Of a stretch of DNA of 12,218 bases, positions 1 to 7,620 are shown one piece after another. A model generated the notes under the pieces. That model was not told the DNA's origin. It searched no databases and saw only the letters and a program-made list of their open reading frames with translations. Within the stretch, counting starts at the first letter, position 1. Every line of letters begins with the position of its first letter. Both the position numbers and the translations under genes were made by a program. This DNA comes from Ignavibacteria bacterium (GTDB lineage Bacteria; Bacteroidota; Ignavibacteria; Tepidaquicellales; Tepidaquicellaceae): contig JADJTX010000033.1 in assembly GCA_016710985.1 (NCBI GenBank), positions 1-12,218 on the forward strand. The letters run 5' to 3'.

Positions 1-51
1 GCTAAAGCAAAGCACGTTGAATAAAATTAAAAATGTTATTTTGTTTTTCAT
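1..51 (-). CDS. N-terminus of a secreted protein gene, cut by the window edge
   Basis: Reading the minus strand from the ATG at 51-49, 17 codons stay open to the window edge and give MKNKITFLILFNVLCFS. This is a typical signal-peptide start: two lysines near the N-terminus followed by a hydrophobic run. A purine-rich TTAGGGTG lies a few bases upstream of the ATG and could serve as a weak Shine-Dalgarno site. The gene lies 66 bases downstream of the stop of the T9SS-sorted protein on the same strand, so the two could be co-transcribed and both exported. The mature domain is outside the window, so no function can be given. The call rests only on the start codon, the spacing and the hydrophobic segment. 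Confidence 0.55.
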   Translation of the reverse strand, partial: MKNKITFLILFNVLCFS

Positions 52-117
52 TTTACACCCTAAGTGATTTTTATTTTAAATTGCAAAATATATATTATTT
101 TAACTTTAACATTCATT

Positions 118-1473
118 TTATTTCATTAAAGTCATTTTCTTTATTTCACTGAAGTTATCTGTTTGAAGTTTATAAAAATAAATTCCGCTTGAGAAATTGC
201 TCCCGTCAAAATCAACTTCATAACTTCCTGCATTTTGCTTTTCATTAACGAGGACAAAAACTTCCTTACCTAAAATATCATATACCTTAAGCGACACGTG
301 ATTCGTAACTCGTAATTCGTAATTGATTTTCGTAACCGGGTTGAACGGATTTGGATAATTCTGCGAAAGATTATACCGTTCAGGAATAAGTTCACTGATT
401 TGATTTATTCCTGTGATTACATCGGTTGCTTTTAAAACCAACCCCCAACAAGTCCACCTCCGTTGGAGTTAGCGTATCCATAAACATTCGAACCAATTCT
501 CTTCGTATCAAAATTATATATTCCAAGTCCGGTAGTTGACATAGGAGACCATGTTAATCCCCCATCAGTGCTTTTTAACATTCCACCTATAGACGAATCA
601 GTGGCATTTATATAACAAATATTAGTCCCTTCTATCCATCTCATTCTCACAGCAAATCCACCGGTGATACCATTTCCTACATCTATATTTACCCAATTCA
701 ACCCTCCGTTTGTGGTTCTTGCGATAACCGGTAAAACGGATCCCGCTATACCCGTTAATTTATCCTCTTTAAAGGCAATACCGGTTGTAGAAAAGCCGGA
801 GACCGGAAGATTTAACTCTCTTAAATTCCAGGTTAATCCTCCATCAGTTGTAATTATTATCGAGGATGAGGTTCCGTTTGTACCGTGTGCATAAAACAAA
901 CTGTCAATTACATTTAAACTTCCAAGTGCGCAATTGTATCCGGCAAATCCTGTTACCTGGGTCTTACGTCCATGTATTTCCTCCGTCTCTTGTCTTATAA
1001 ATATAAAAATCTGCATCTGGTGCACCACTAACTCCTATACCAAAAGAAGGATCCGAATTAGAAAATTTTATTCCTGTAAATGTTGCTATTTCCGCGAATT
1101 TAGATTCAATAACTGTCCAGTTAATTCCGCCGTTTATAGTTTTATACAATCTTACTGTGTCCGGTCCACAGCTTCCGTTAGCGCCTGCAAAAACAGTATT
1201 AGCATCTTTAGCCCAGATACTCCAGAATAAATTAAATGTACCGGTATTTAATTGAGTCCAGTTTGTTCCTCCGTTTGTAGTTTTATAAGTAGCATTGATA
1301 TTCTTACCTCCGGTAACAAACGCTGTATTTCCATCCACAACAGATAAGGTTGGTCTTACTTCAACTCCGGCTAAGTCACCAACAATTGTCCATTGCGGGT
1401 AAATGTTTTGTGAAGAAATAAGAATTGCCAAAAAAAGAATTACAATTTTGAAATGTGAATTTAGTTTTTTCAT
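118..1473 (-). CDS. T9SS-sorted secreted protein with Asp-box (BNR/YCF48-like) repeats, frameshifted
   Basis: The reconstructed protein is about 451 aa. It starts at the ATG 1473-1471, has AAGGA about 11 bases upstream, and begins with a signal peptide (MKKLNSHFKIVILFLAILIS, likely cleaved after SSQNIYPQ). The body carries six Asp-box-like motifs: YKTTNGGTNWT, YKTINGGINWT, YKTRDGGNTWT, TTDGGLTWN, RTTNGGLNWV and KSTDGGLTWS. This is the pattern of BNR/YCF48-like beta-propellers. The last 90 or so residues form a Por secretion (type IX) C-terminal sorting domain: SQNYPNPFNPVTKINYE, then LKVYDILGKEV, then a GIYFYKL...KMTLMK end. Such proteins cross the inner membrane by Sec and the outer membrane by T9SS, and the tail is normally removed or anchored. 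Ligand or enzyme activity cannot be deduced. Two frameshifts break the reading frame, near 965 and near 435-441 (a G run). Similarity resumes at once in the next frame, so I read these as sequence errors. Confidence 0.88.
297..324. repeat. four tandem heptamers inside the T9SS sorting-domain coding sequence
   Basis: On the plus strand the units are CGTGATT, CGTAACT, CGTAATT and CGTAATT, exactly 7 bp each. In the coding frame (minus strand) the tract supplies roughly the residues NYELRVTNH, between the conserved TKI- strand and the VSLKVYDILG strand of the Por sorting domain. Because 28 bp is not a multiple of three, the insertion must have been balanced by adjacent bases. It resembles the heptamer tracts found between genes elsewhere in the window. 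Confidence 0.7.
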
Positions 1474-1521
1474 TTTTATATTTTCCTTAGATTTTAGTTT
1501 ATAAAATTATTTGGTAATTTT

Positions 1522-1542
1522 TAATTGTTAACTGCTAACTGA
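1522..1542. repeat. short heptamer tract TAATTGT/TAACTGC/TAACTGA
   Basis: Three consecutive 7-bp units of the form TAAYTGN lie just upstream of the T9SS-protein gene. They belong to the same loose style of heptamer repeat as the tracts at 3536-3576 and 5232-5349. Three degenerate units would be weak evidence alone; the call relies on the recurrence. Confidence 0.4.
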
Positions 1543-1563
1543 TGATCTGATATTTGAACTTTG

Positions 1564-1685
1564 TCAATTTATTTTTGCCTTAGGTTTTTTAGGAACAGGT
1601 TTTTGTTTTAAGATCTTATTAATCTTTTTTTCCTTTATGGATTTTGATTTAGCTTCTCCATTTTGATTTATCTTTAAAAAATCAT
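1564..1685 (-). CDS. possible small lysine-rich protein or gene remnant
   Basis: On the minus strand, from an ATG at 1685-1683 to a TGA at 1566-1564, the reading is MIFLK followed by INQNGEAKSKSIKEKKINK and a basic tail ending KPVPKKPKAKIN, about 40 aa. This requires restoring one base in the homopolymer at about 1674-1681, which fits the error style of the window. Without that base there is a stop just upstream and no start. The Lys/Pro-rich tail looks more like a protein terminus than random AT-rich DNA, but AAA codons are cheap in such sequence. It could be a real small basic protein, the remnant of a longer gene, or chance. No ribosome-binding site is visible. Confidence 0.22.
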
Positions 1686-1876
1686 TTTAACTGTTCAAAA
1701 ATTATATCATTTACTTTCACTGTCCAAACAAAAATGAGCTCATTCATAGAACTCATGTTCCATTATACAATTGTAATTAACTTTCAATAAGTTTAATTTT
1801 AGGACGGAAATAAGGTTTAAATAAATATATTAAGTCGCTTTTTTTGTTTTTTTTTCATTGAGCGTTTTGTATTTTC

Positions 1877-1896
1877 AGCCAAGCATTGGTTTGGCT
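1877..1896. other. small hairpin upstream of the 1939 gene
   Basis: AGCCAA (1877-1882) and TTGGCT (1891-1896) are perfectly complementary around an 8-base loop. No T tract follows closely, so it does not look like a terminator. It lies 42 bases before the start codon at 1939, inside the presumed 5' leader or promoter region. Function unknown. Confidence 0.35.
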
Positions 1897-1938
1897 AACT
1901 CTTTTATGAACAGTCACGTAAATATTTATTAGAGGATT

Positions 1939-3458
1939 ATGAAAGTAACAGATGATTTATTTCAACTGATCAAATCATTAACCCAATCGGAAAAGAGATT
2001 TTTTAAAATATATGCTTCCCTTCATCATGTAAAAGGTGATGATAATATATATTTCAAGCTCTTTAACGCAATAGATAAACAGAAAACTTACGATGAAGAA
2101 TTGATAAGAAAGCAATTCGGGAATGAAAAATTCTTAAAGCAGCTTTTTGTCGTTAAAAACTACCTTTACCAAACCATCTTAAAGAGTCTCAGATTTTATA
2201 ATTCGGATAAATCAAAACAGTCGGAACTCATTGATCTGTTAAAAGACATTCAGACTCTTTATGACAAATCACTTTTCAAACAATGCCGGAAGTTTTTGGA
2301 TAAAGCAAAAAAAATTGCTTATGATTACCAAATCCATTCGCAGATCCTTACTGTGCTCGATTGGGAAAAAAACTCTTGCAAGGACGAATTCTTATGCTCA
2401 TACCGACGAAAAGGAATTGATTGAAATCTATCATGAGCATAATGAAACAACTAAAAACCTTTGAGAACATCAATGATTACTGGAACCTGACAATGAGATC
2501 CTTTCTGCTGATAAAAAACACGGAGACCTAAGAAATAAAACCGACCTGAAAAATTCAATGAAATTCTCAAACATCCTCTTCTTCAATCCGAACAAAAGGC
2601 GAAAACTTTTCTTTCAAAAACATTTTACCTGAATATAAAAGGTTTGTACGATATTACCAACAAAGACTATAAGAGTTTATTGGTTCACTGTTTAAGATTA
2701 GTCAAAATATCGGAAGAAAATCCATTACTGAGGAAAGAAGATAATTATATAGCAGCACTTCATAACCTTCTTATTGTTCAGATTGAATTGAAAAAATATG
2801 AAGATGCATTTGTTACTTTTAAAAAATTGAGAGGTATTCAAACCAAATTCACTAACATTGCAGACAAGAATTTTTGTTACCACTTATGATATGGAGCTTA
2901 ATCTTTATTTAAAAACAGGTGAGTTTGAAAAGGAATTCCTCTTATAGCTGAAATTGAAGAAGGACTGAAAAGATATAAAGGAAGGATAAATAAAGAATCT
3001 GACGTTATGTTTGCATACAATATTGCTTATTTGCTTTTGGTCTTGGTGATTATGAGAAATCGCTTAAAGGTATAAATGAAATTATTAATGATAAAGAGCT
3101 GAGTATTCGGGAAGACATTCAATGTTTTGCCAGAATTCTGAACCTTCTTGTTCATTATGAATTGGGAAACTATGTTCTGATGGAATCCATAATGAAATCA
3201 ACTCTCAGATACCTTTCAAATAAAAACAAGCTGAATAAATTTGAACTGATTACATTGAATTATATGCGTAAACTTATAAATGCAAATATAGATGATGACA
3301 AGATGTTCATATTTAATGAATGGAAAAAAGAGCTGAACACAATTTCAGACGACATACTGGAAATAAAAGCATATGAATACTTTGACTTTATGTCATGGCT
3401 CGAAAGTAAACTGGGAAAGAAGAGCTTTGCCGAAGTCGTAAGAGCAAAGAAGAAATAA
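1939..3458 (+). CDS. hypothetical protein, about 505 aa, predicted all-helical/TPR-like, frameshifted
   Basis: I do not recognise a named family. The start at 1939 is supported by AGAGGA immediately upstream, although the spacing is unusually short. The protein begins MKVTDDLFQLIKSLTQSEKRFFKIYASLH, has no signal peptide and no membrane segment, and is Lys/Leu/Glu-rich throughout. Repeated helix pairs such as LLIVQIELKKYEDAFVTFKK, LNLYLKTGEFEKG and IAYLLFGLGDYEKSLKGI have the spacing of TPR-like helical repeats. A cytoplasmic scaffold or interaction protein is therefore the likeliest reading (inference). Three ORF fragments make up the gene (1939 to about 2380, 2644-2889, 3162-3458), joined through other frames. 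Frameshifts fall near 2378, 2461, 2515, 2870, 2937 and 3040. Similar hypothetical proteins starting with an EKRFFK-type motif occur in Bacteroidota as far as I recall, but I cannot verify this. The stop at 3456-3458 is followed by repeats. Confidence 0.7.
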
Positions 3459-3462
3459 TCTT

Positions 3463-3531
3463 GATTCATAAGATTTTAGATTTATAAGATTCATAAGATT
3501 TATAAGATTTATAAGATTTATAAGATTTATA
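3463..3531. repeat. 9-bp tandem repeat, consensus GATTTATAA
   Basis: GATTCATAA at 3463 is followed, after a 7-base degenerate unit, by a run from 3479 of GATTTATAA, GATTCATAA, three more GATTTATAA and a truncated copy. It lies directly after the stop of the 1939 gene and before the SulP gene. Copy number in such a tract is easily miscounted by noisy sequencing. Confidence 0.85.
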
Positions 3532-3535
3532 CTAA

Positions 3536-3576
3536 AACTATTAACTACTAACTTTAACTTTCAACTTTCAACTAAA
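3536..3576. repeat. heptamer tract, consensus AACTNNN
   Basis: The consecutive units are AACTATT, AACTACT, AACTTT (one base short), AACTTTC, AACTTTC and AACTAAA. It ends four bases before the candidate ATG of the SulP gene, so it would lie in that gene's leader. It abuts the separate 9-bp repeat at 3463-3531. Confidence 0.65.
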
Positions 3577-3579
3577 ATA

Positions 3580-5228
3580 ATGCTTGTCCCGGAAGCTCTT
3601 CACAACTCTGAAATTCTACACTAAAGAACAATTCTACAAAGACATTTCCGCAGGGATAATTGTCGGGATAGTAGCTCTTCCGCTTGCGATTGCATTCGGG
3701 ATTGCCTCAGGTGTATCTCCGAGAAAGGTTTGTTCACTGCAGTAATTGCGGGATTTATTATTTCCGCATTTGGCGGAAGCCGGGTACAGATAGGCGGTCC
3801 GACCGGAGCTTTATTGTAATTGTTTATGGGATAGTTCAGACATACGGACTCGACGGACTGATGATAGCGACGATCTTAGCGGGTATCATTCTTATTATAA
3901 TGGGTCTGGCAAAGTTCGGTACACTGATAAAATTCATCCCGCTTCCGCTTATAACAGGCTTTACCTCAGGTATTGCAATAATAATTTTCATAACACAGGT
4001 AAAAGATCTGCTGGGATTGAAAATTGAAACATTGCCTTCAGAATTTTTAGAAAAGATACCGGTGTATATTGAAAACATAAGTACTTTCAATCCGCAGACA
4101 GTAATAGTTTCAGTCATTACACTCGCAATAATTATTTTCTTTCCTTTCATTACAAAGAAAGTCCCGGGGATATTTGTTGCGCTGATTGCCGGAACTCTTA
4201 TATCACAATTCTTCGGAATGAATGTTGAAACCATCAGCTCAAAATTCGGCGCAATTCCGAATTCAATTCCATCACCTGCATTTCCGGAGATCACTTATGC
4301 AAAAGTTTATGCTTTGATCGGTCCGGCATTTACAATTGCTCTGCTCGCTGCGATAGAATCTCTATTGAGCGCAGTTGTAGCGATGGTATGACCGGGGAAG
4401 CACCGTTCAAATATGGAACTTGTCGCAAACGGAATCGCTAACATTGCTTCACCTATGTTTGGCGGAATCTGGCAACAGGTGCGATCGCCAGAACAGTTAC
4501 CAATATTCGAGCGGGGAAAAACTCTCGTAGCGGGAATTACACATTCTTGTTCTGCTTTTGATAATGATTTTTTCGGTCAGTATGCGGGAATGATCCCATT
4601 ATGTGTTTTAGCGTGCATACTTGTAGTCGTGTCTTACAATATGTTTGAATGGAGAGAATTCAAAGCTCAGCTGAAGATGCCTAAGAGTGATGTGATAGTT
4701 TTGCTCTCGACTTTTTTCCTGACGATCTTATTCGACCTTACTGTAGCAATAGAAATAGGAATGATAATGTCGGCGTTCTTATTCATGAACCGTATGGCGA
4801 ATGTAACAAACATAGGAATTATCACTCGTGAGTTTGATGAAAGCGGTGAAGCTGATGACTCCGGCGAAAGTTCTTCACAGCCTAACGATATTCCCGAAGG
4901 TGTAATCATTTATGAAGTGAACGGACCTTTCTTCTTCGGAGCTGCAAGTAAGTTCAAGGAAACATTAAGGACAGTAGATAAAAAATCACGTGTTCTGATA
5001 TTGCGGCTTAGAAATGTTCCGGCAATAGACGCAACGGGATTAGCAACAATCGAGGACATATTTGATGAATGCAGAAAAAATAATTCTACGCTTATACTTT
5101 CAGGGATACACGCACAGCCGTTATTTGCGGCTGAGAAGGCGGGGCTTATTCAAAAGATAGGTGATGAAAATGTATGCGGGAGCATAGATGATGCTCTGAA
5201 CCGGGCTCGTGAGCTAATTGATAGATGA
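3580..5228 (+). CDS. SulP family inorganic anion transporter with C-terminal STAS domain, frameshifted
   Basis: The reconstructed inner-membrane permease is about 548 aa, the usual length for bacterial SulP proteins. The N-terminal half shows family hallmarks: DISAGIIVGIVALPLAIAFG, GPTGAF, then many hydrophobic helices (LIKFIPLPLITGFTSGIAII). The mid-protein signature reads DGMTG..KHRSNMELVANGI and, across two compensating shifts (4470-4530), GGI.ATGAIARTVTNIRAG. The C-terminal STAS domain begins near 4905 (GVIIYEVNGPFFFGAASKF) and holds the loop AIDATGL, where the Thr sits at the position phosphorylated in some STAS proteins. The family transports sulfate, bicarbonate or other anions; the substrate cannot be read here. 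The start is uncertain: the ATG at 3580 needs a frame correction within five codons, whereas TTG at 3584 is already in frame with KLFTTLKFYTKEQF. Other shifts lie near 3720, 3812, 4382 and 4398, and in 4545-4575. No carbonic anhydrase neighbour is present. Confidence 0.92.
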
Positions 5229-5231
5229 TAG

Positions 5232-5349
5232 TTGATAGTTGATAATTGATAGTTGATAATTGATAGTTGATAATTGAATTGATAATTGAACTCGATCCTG
5301 CGCAAATTACAGTTTTTAACTGTCAACTATCAATTATCAATTGTCAACT
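5232..5349. repeat. inverted heptamer arrays (TTGATAR direct run, complementary run downstream)
   Basis: From 5232 to 5290 the DNA is a run of 7-bp units alternating TTGATAG and TTGATAA, with two shortened TTGAA units. From 5322 to 5349 four heptamers GTCAACT, ATCAATT, ATCAATT and GTCAACT are the reverse complement of the same motif. The two arms can pair around about 30 bases. A nested short hairpin CAGTT-TTT-AACTG sits at 5310-5322. The array starts four bases after the SulP stop and could act as a transcript end or stability element, but there is no classical GC stem with a T tail. Confidence 0.85.
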
Positions 5350-5421
5350 AATTAGATTTCTATTAAAAAACGGTTTAGTAATTTATCACCCGAAAAACAA
5401 AAAAATAACAGAAAGGAAATA

Positions 5422-6858
5422 ATGTCAGAAAACACACCAATCACAGTCGCTTATGGAGACGGAATCGGTCCTGAAATAATGGAAGCAACACTTAATATTA
5501 TTAATTCTGCCGGAGCAAAAATTGATATTGAAACAATAGAAGTCGGCGAACAGGTTTATCTCCGAGGAAATGCAGCAGGAATTGAACCTAGTGCCTGGGA
5601 TTCCTCAGAAGAACAAAAGTTTTTTCAAAGCTCCAATTACTACTCCGCAGGGAGGCGGATATAAAAGCTTAAATGTAACCACAAGAAAAACCTGGACTTT
5701 ATGCAAATTTCAGTCCATGCATATCTTATCATCCTTATGTTTCAACCAAACATCCCGTAATGGATCTCGTGATTGTAAGGGAAAATGAAGAAGATCTTTA
5801 TGCCGGAATTGAATACAGGCAGACTCAAGATGTCTATCAGTGTCTGAAAATGATATCACGCCGGGTTCCGAAAAAATAATCCGTTATGCTTTTGAATATG
5901 CTGTTGCAAATAACAGGAAAAAGGTTACCTGTTTTGTCAAAGATAATATCATGAAACTGACAGACGGACTGTTTCAAAATATTCATAGAAATTGCCAAAG
6001 AATATCCTGAGATTGAAAATGAAGTATGGATAGTAGATATAGGGCTGCAAAAATGGCAAATACTCCTGAAGATTTTGATGTGCTGGTAATGGAAAATTTA
6101 TACGGCGATATACTTTCCGATGTAGCTGCACAGATCACCGGCTCAGTAGGGCTTGCCGGCTCTTCAAATATCGGAGAAAACTTTGCAATGTTTGAAGCCA
6201 TTCACGGTTCTGCGCCGAGAAGAGCGGGACAAAATCTTGCCAATCCATCCGGACTTTTACTTGAGCTGTTATGATGCTGAATCACATCGGGCAGAATGAA
6301 ATTGCCTCCAAAGTTCATAATGCCTGGCTGAAAACTCTTGAAGACGGAATACATACTTATGATATTTTTAAAGAAAGATAAGCAAAGAAAAAGTCGGCAC
6401 AAAAGAATTTGCCAAAGCTGTAATAGCAAGGATCGGAGAAAAATCAAAGCTGAAAGTAGTTAATTAAAAAAATTAGAAAAAGAAAGCAAAAAGAAGGAAA
6501 CTAAAAAACCAATAAAGCAGAGAAAAGATCTGGTCGGAATAGATGTTTATTTAGACTGGAGCAACGGAAGCGCGGAAGACCTCGGAGAAATGATAAAGAA
6601 AGTAAAATCGAAGGCCTTACGCTTGGCTTTATCAGCAACCGAGGGGTAAAGGTCTGGCCTGACTGTCATCCTGATATTTTCTGCACAGATCACTGGAGAT
6701 GCAGATACCTCGCAACAAATAAAGGGGAAAAAGTTAGTCATACTAATATTACTAAACTGCTTCAAAAGATTAATGATTCAGGATTTGATTTCATAAAGAC
6801 TGAGCATTTGTATAACTTTGACGGAAAGCCGGAATATTCCGAAGCCAATCAGGATTAG
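5422..6858 (+). CDS. icd: isocitrate dehydrogenase, Thermus/Rickettsia type with C-terminal extension, frameshifted
   Basis: This enzyme oxidatively decarboxylates isocitrate to 2-oxoglutarate in the TCA cycle. The start at 5422 is supported by AAAGGA four bases upstream. Visible motifs in order: TVAYGDGIGPEIM (N-terminus); FFKAPITTPQGGGYKSLNVT (substrate loop); VRENEEDLYAGIEYRQT; KDNIMKLTDGLF; NLYGDILSDVAAQ (metal/substrate aspartates); GSSNIGENFAMFEAIHGSAP. The core reaches about residue 348. A Lys-rich linker then leads to a second domain, KDLVGIDVYLDWSN...GFISNRGVKVWPD...DHWRCRYLAT...EHLYNFDGKPEY. It matches the C-terminal extension of Thermus thermophilus-type enzymes (about 480-500 aa), not the short E. 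coli form. Cofactor site: after HGSAP the sequence is RRAGQNLAN where E. coli has KYAGQDKVN. Two basic residues suggest NADP preference (inference). Frameshifts fall near 5602, 5695, 5864, 5974, 6040, 6268, 6380, 6465 and 6611. A TAA at 6465-6467 needs one extra T to be read through. Confidence 0.93.
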
Positions 6859-6907
6859 ATATGAAGTAAAGAATCTCATCTCAGTAATAAATTAGAATCA
6901 GTTCAAA

Positions 6908-6937
6908 AATCCCGGAAAATTTTTTTCAGGATTTTTT
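6908..6937 (+). terminator. rho-independent terminator after isocitrate dehydrogenase
   Basis: AATCC (6908-6912) pairs with GGATT (6929-6933). After one C/A mismatch, a GGAAAA/TTTTTC stretch extends the stem to a tight T-rich loop, and a T run follows (6932-6937). It lies 50 bases after the IDH stop and just before the next promoter, which is where a terminator is expected. Confidence 0.65.
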
Positions 6938-6945
6938 ATTTAGGC

Positions 6946-6975
6946 TTGACATTAAAGAACAAAAATATATTTTTG
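6946..6975 (+). promoter_or_regulatory. Bacteroidota-type promoter (-33 TTG, -7 TATTTTTG)
   Basis: TTG at 6946-6948 (within cTTGACA) and TATTTTTG at 6968-6975 are 19 bases apart. This matches the primary-sigma consensus known from Bacteroidota (TTTG, about 19 bp, TAnnTTTG), with the first T of the -33 box replaced by C. TTGACA also happens to be the classical -35 hexamer. The start of transcription should fall near 6982, about 33 bases before the ATG at 7015. Confidence 0.7.
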
Positions 6976-6976
6976 T

Positions 6977-7004
6977 AAAGCACTTTAAATACAAAGCACT
7001 TTAA
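6977..7004. promoter_or_regulatory. candidate operator: two direct AAAGCACTTTAA boxes
   Basis: AAAGCACTTTAA occurs identically at 6977-6988 and 6993-7004, a 16-bp spacing, immediately downstream of the -7 element. Each box is itself nearly palindromic (AAAG-CA-CTTT). Placement across the predicted transcription start, ahead of a gene pair that includes a winged-helix protein (7610), fits an autoregulatory repressor site. Binding by that protein is inference. Confidence 0.55.
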
Positions 7005-7014
7005 TAAAAATAAA

Positions 7015-7620
7015 ATGGAATCTAAACAAGCAGAACTGGAACTATCTCTGATCAAAAAAATGATGGAAGATACAAGAAAGCTGAATATCGATAACGGTAT
7101 TCATTATATCTTCTGGGGTACTCGTAACAATTGCTTTATTAATTAATTATTTAATGCTTTACAAAGAACCTGTTAATTATATCGGATTGATGTGGTTGAT
7201 ACTGATGATCCGGAGCAATAGTGGATGTTTTCATTGGAAAACGTCAAAGCAATAAAAAGTCCGGCTCAGACATTTACATCAAGAATACTGGGATCACTAT
7301 GGCTGGCTTCCGGAATTTCAATGTTCATTTATGGATTTGTCGGGACATTTTCGGGAGCTTACAATCCGGTCTTTATATGTCCGATCATTGCAACTTCTCT
7401 GGGTATATCCTATTTTACCAGCGGAGCAATACAGCAGATAAACTGGCTTAGATACGTTTCATTCGGCTGGTGGGCAGGAGCAATTGTTATGTTTTTATTT
7501 CCGGGAATACATACGTTACTTATATTTGCATTAATGATAATTATATTTCAGATCGTACCGGGAATTGTATTAAATAAAAGATCAAAAGAAATTCCGGAAA
7601 AAAAGCATAATGAATTATGA
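7015..7620 (+). CDS. six-helix integral membrane protein paired with a winged-helix regulator, frameshifted
   Basis: The reconstructed protein of about 202 aa begins with a charged cytoplasmic segment, MESKQAELELSLIKKMMEDTR, and then has about six hydrophobic helices. Recognisable stretches are IHYIFWGILVTIALLINYLM, YIGLMWLILMISGAIV, LGSLWLASGISMFIYGFVG, VFICPIIATSLGISYFTSG, WWAGAIVMFLFPG and LLIFALMIIIFQIVPGIVL, followed by a basic tail. I do not recognise a named family; the N-terminal amphipathic segment could be a sensing or interaction part. The gene starts after an A-rich leader with no Shine-Dalgarno site, 33 bases from the predicted transcription start. It overlaps the winged-helix gene by 11 bases, so the two are very probably translated together and functionally linked. 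The membrane protein could be the regulator's target or its signal input. Frameshifts lie near 7118, 7211 and 7262. Confidence 0.8.

Larger units (their letters stand above)
1474..1938. other. 465-base AT-rich intergenic spacer between divergent genes
   Basis: This spacer separates the minus-strand T9SS-protein gene from the plus-strand gene at 1939, so it should hold promoters for both. It contains a short heptamer tract (1522-1542), a possible small minus-strand Lys-rich ORF (1564-1685), long T runs around 1838-1856, and a hairpin AGCCAA/TTGGCT (1877-1896). On the minus strand there is a loose match to a Bacteroidota-type promoter: TTTG near 1724-1721, about 20 bases, then TAATTTTTG near 1695-1687. 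I see no exact TAnnTTTG element for the plus-strand gene. Confidence 0.6.

Noticed and set aside
664..1230. Plus-strand ORFs of 76 and 98 aa overlapping the T9SS protein gene
   Set aside because: They lie antisense within a gene whose minus-strand product has clear signal peptide, Asp-box and sorting motifs; no start signals or sensible composition.
3463..3576. Possible CRISPR array in the repeat tracts
   Set aside because: Units are 7-9 bp in direct contact with no 25-40 base spacers and no cas genes nearby.
3836..4294. 152-aa minus-strand ORF inside the SulP gene
   Set aside because: It mirrors hydrophobic transporter codons on the opposite strand; the plus-strand frame carries the SulP signatures.
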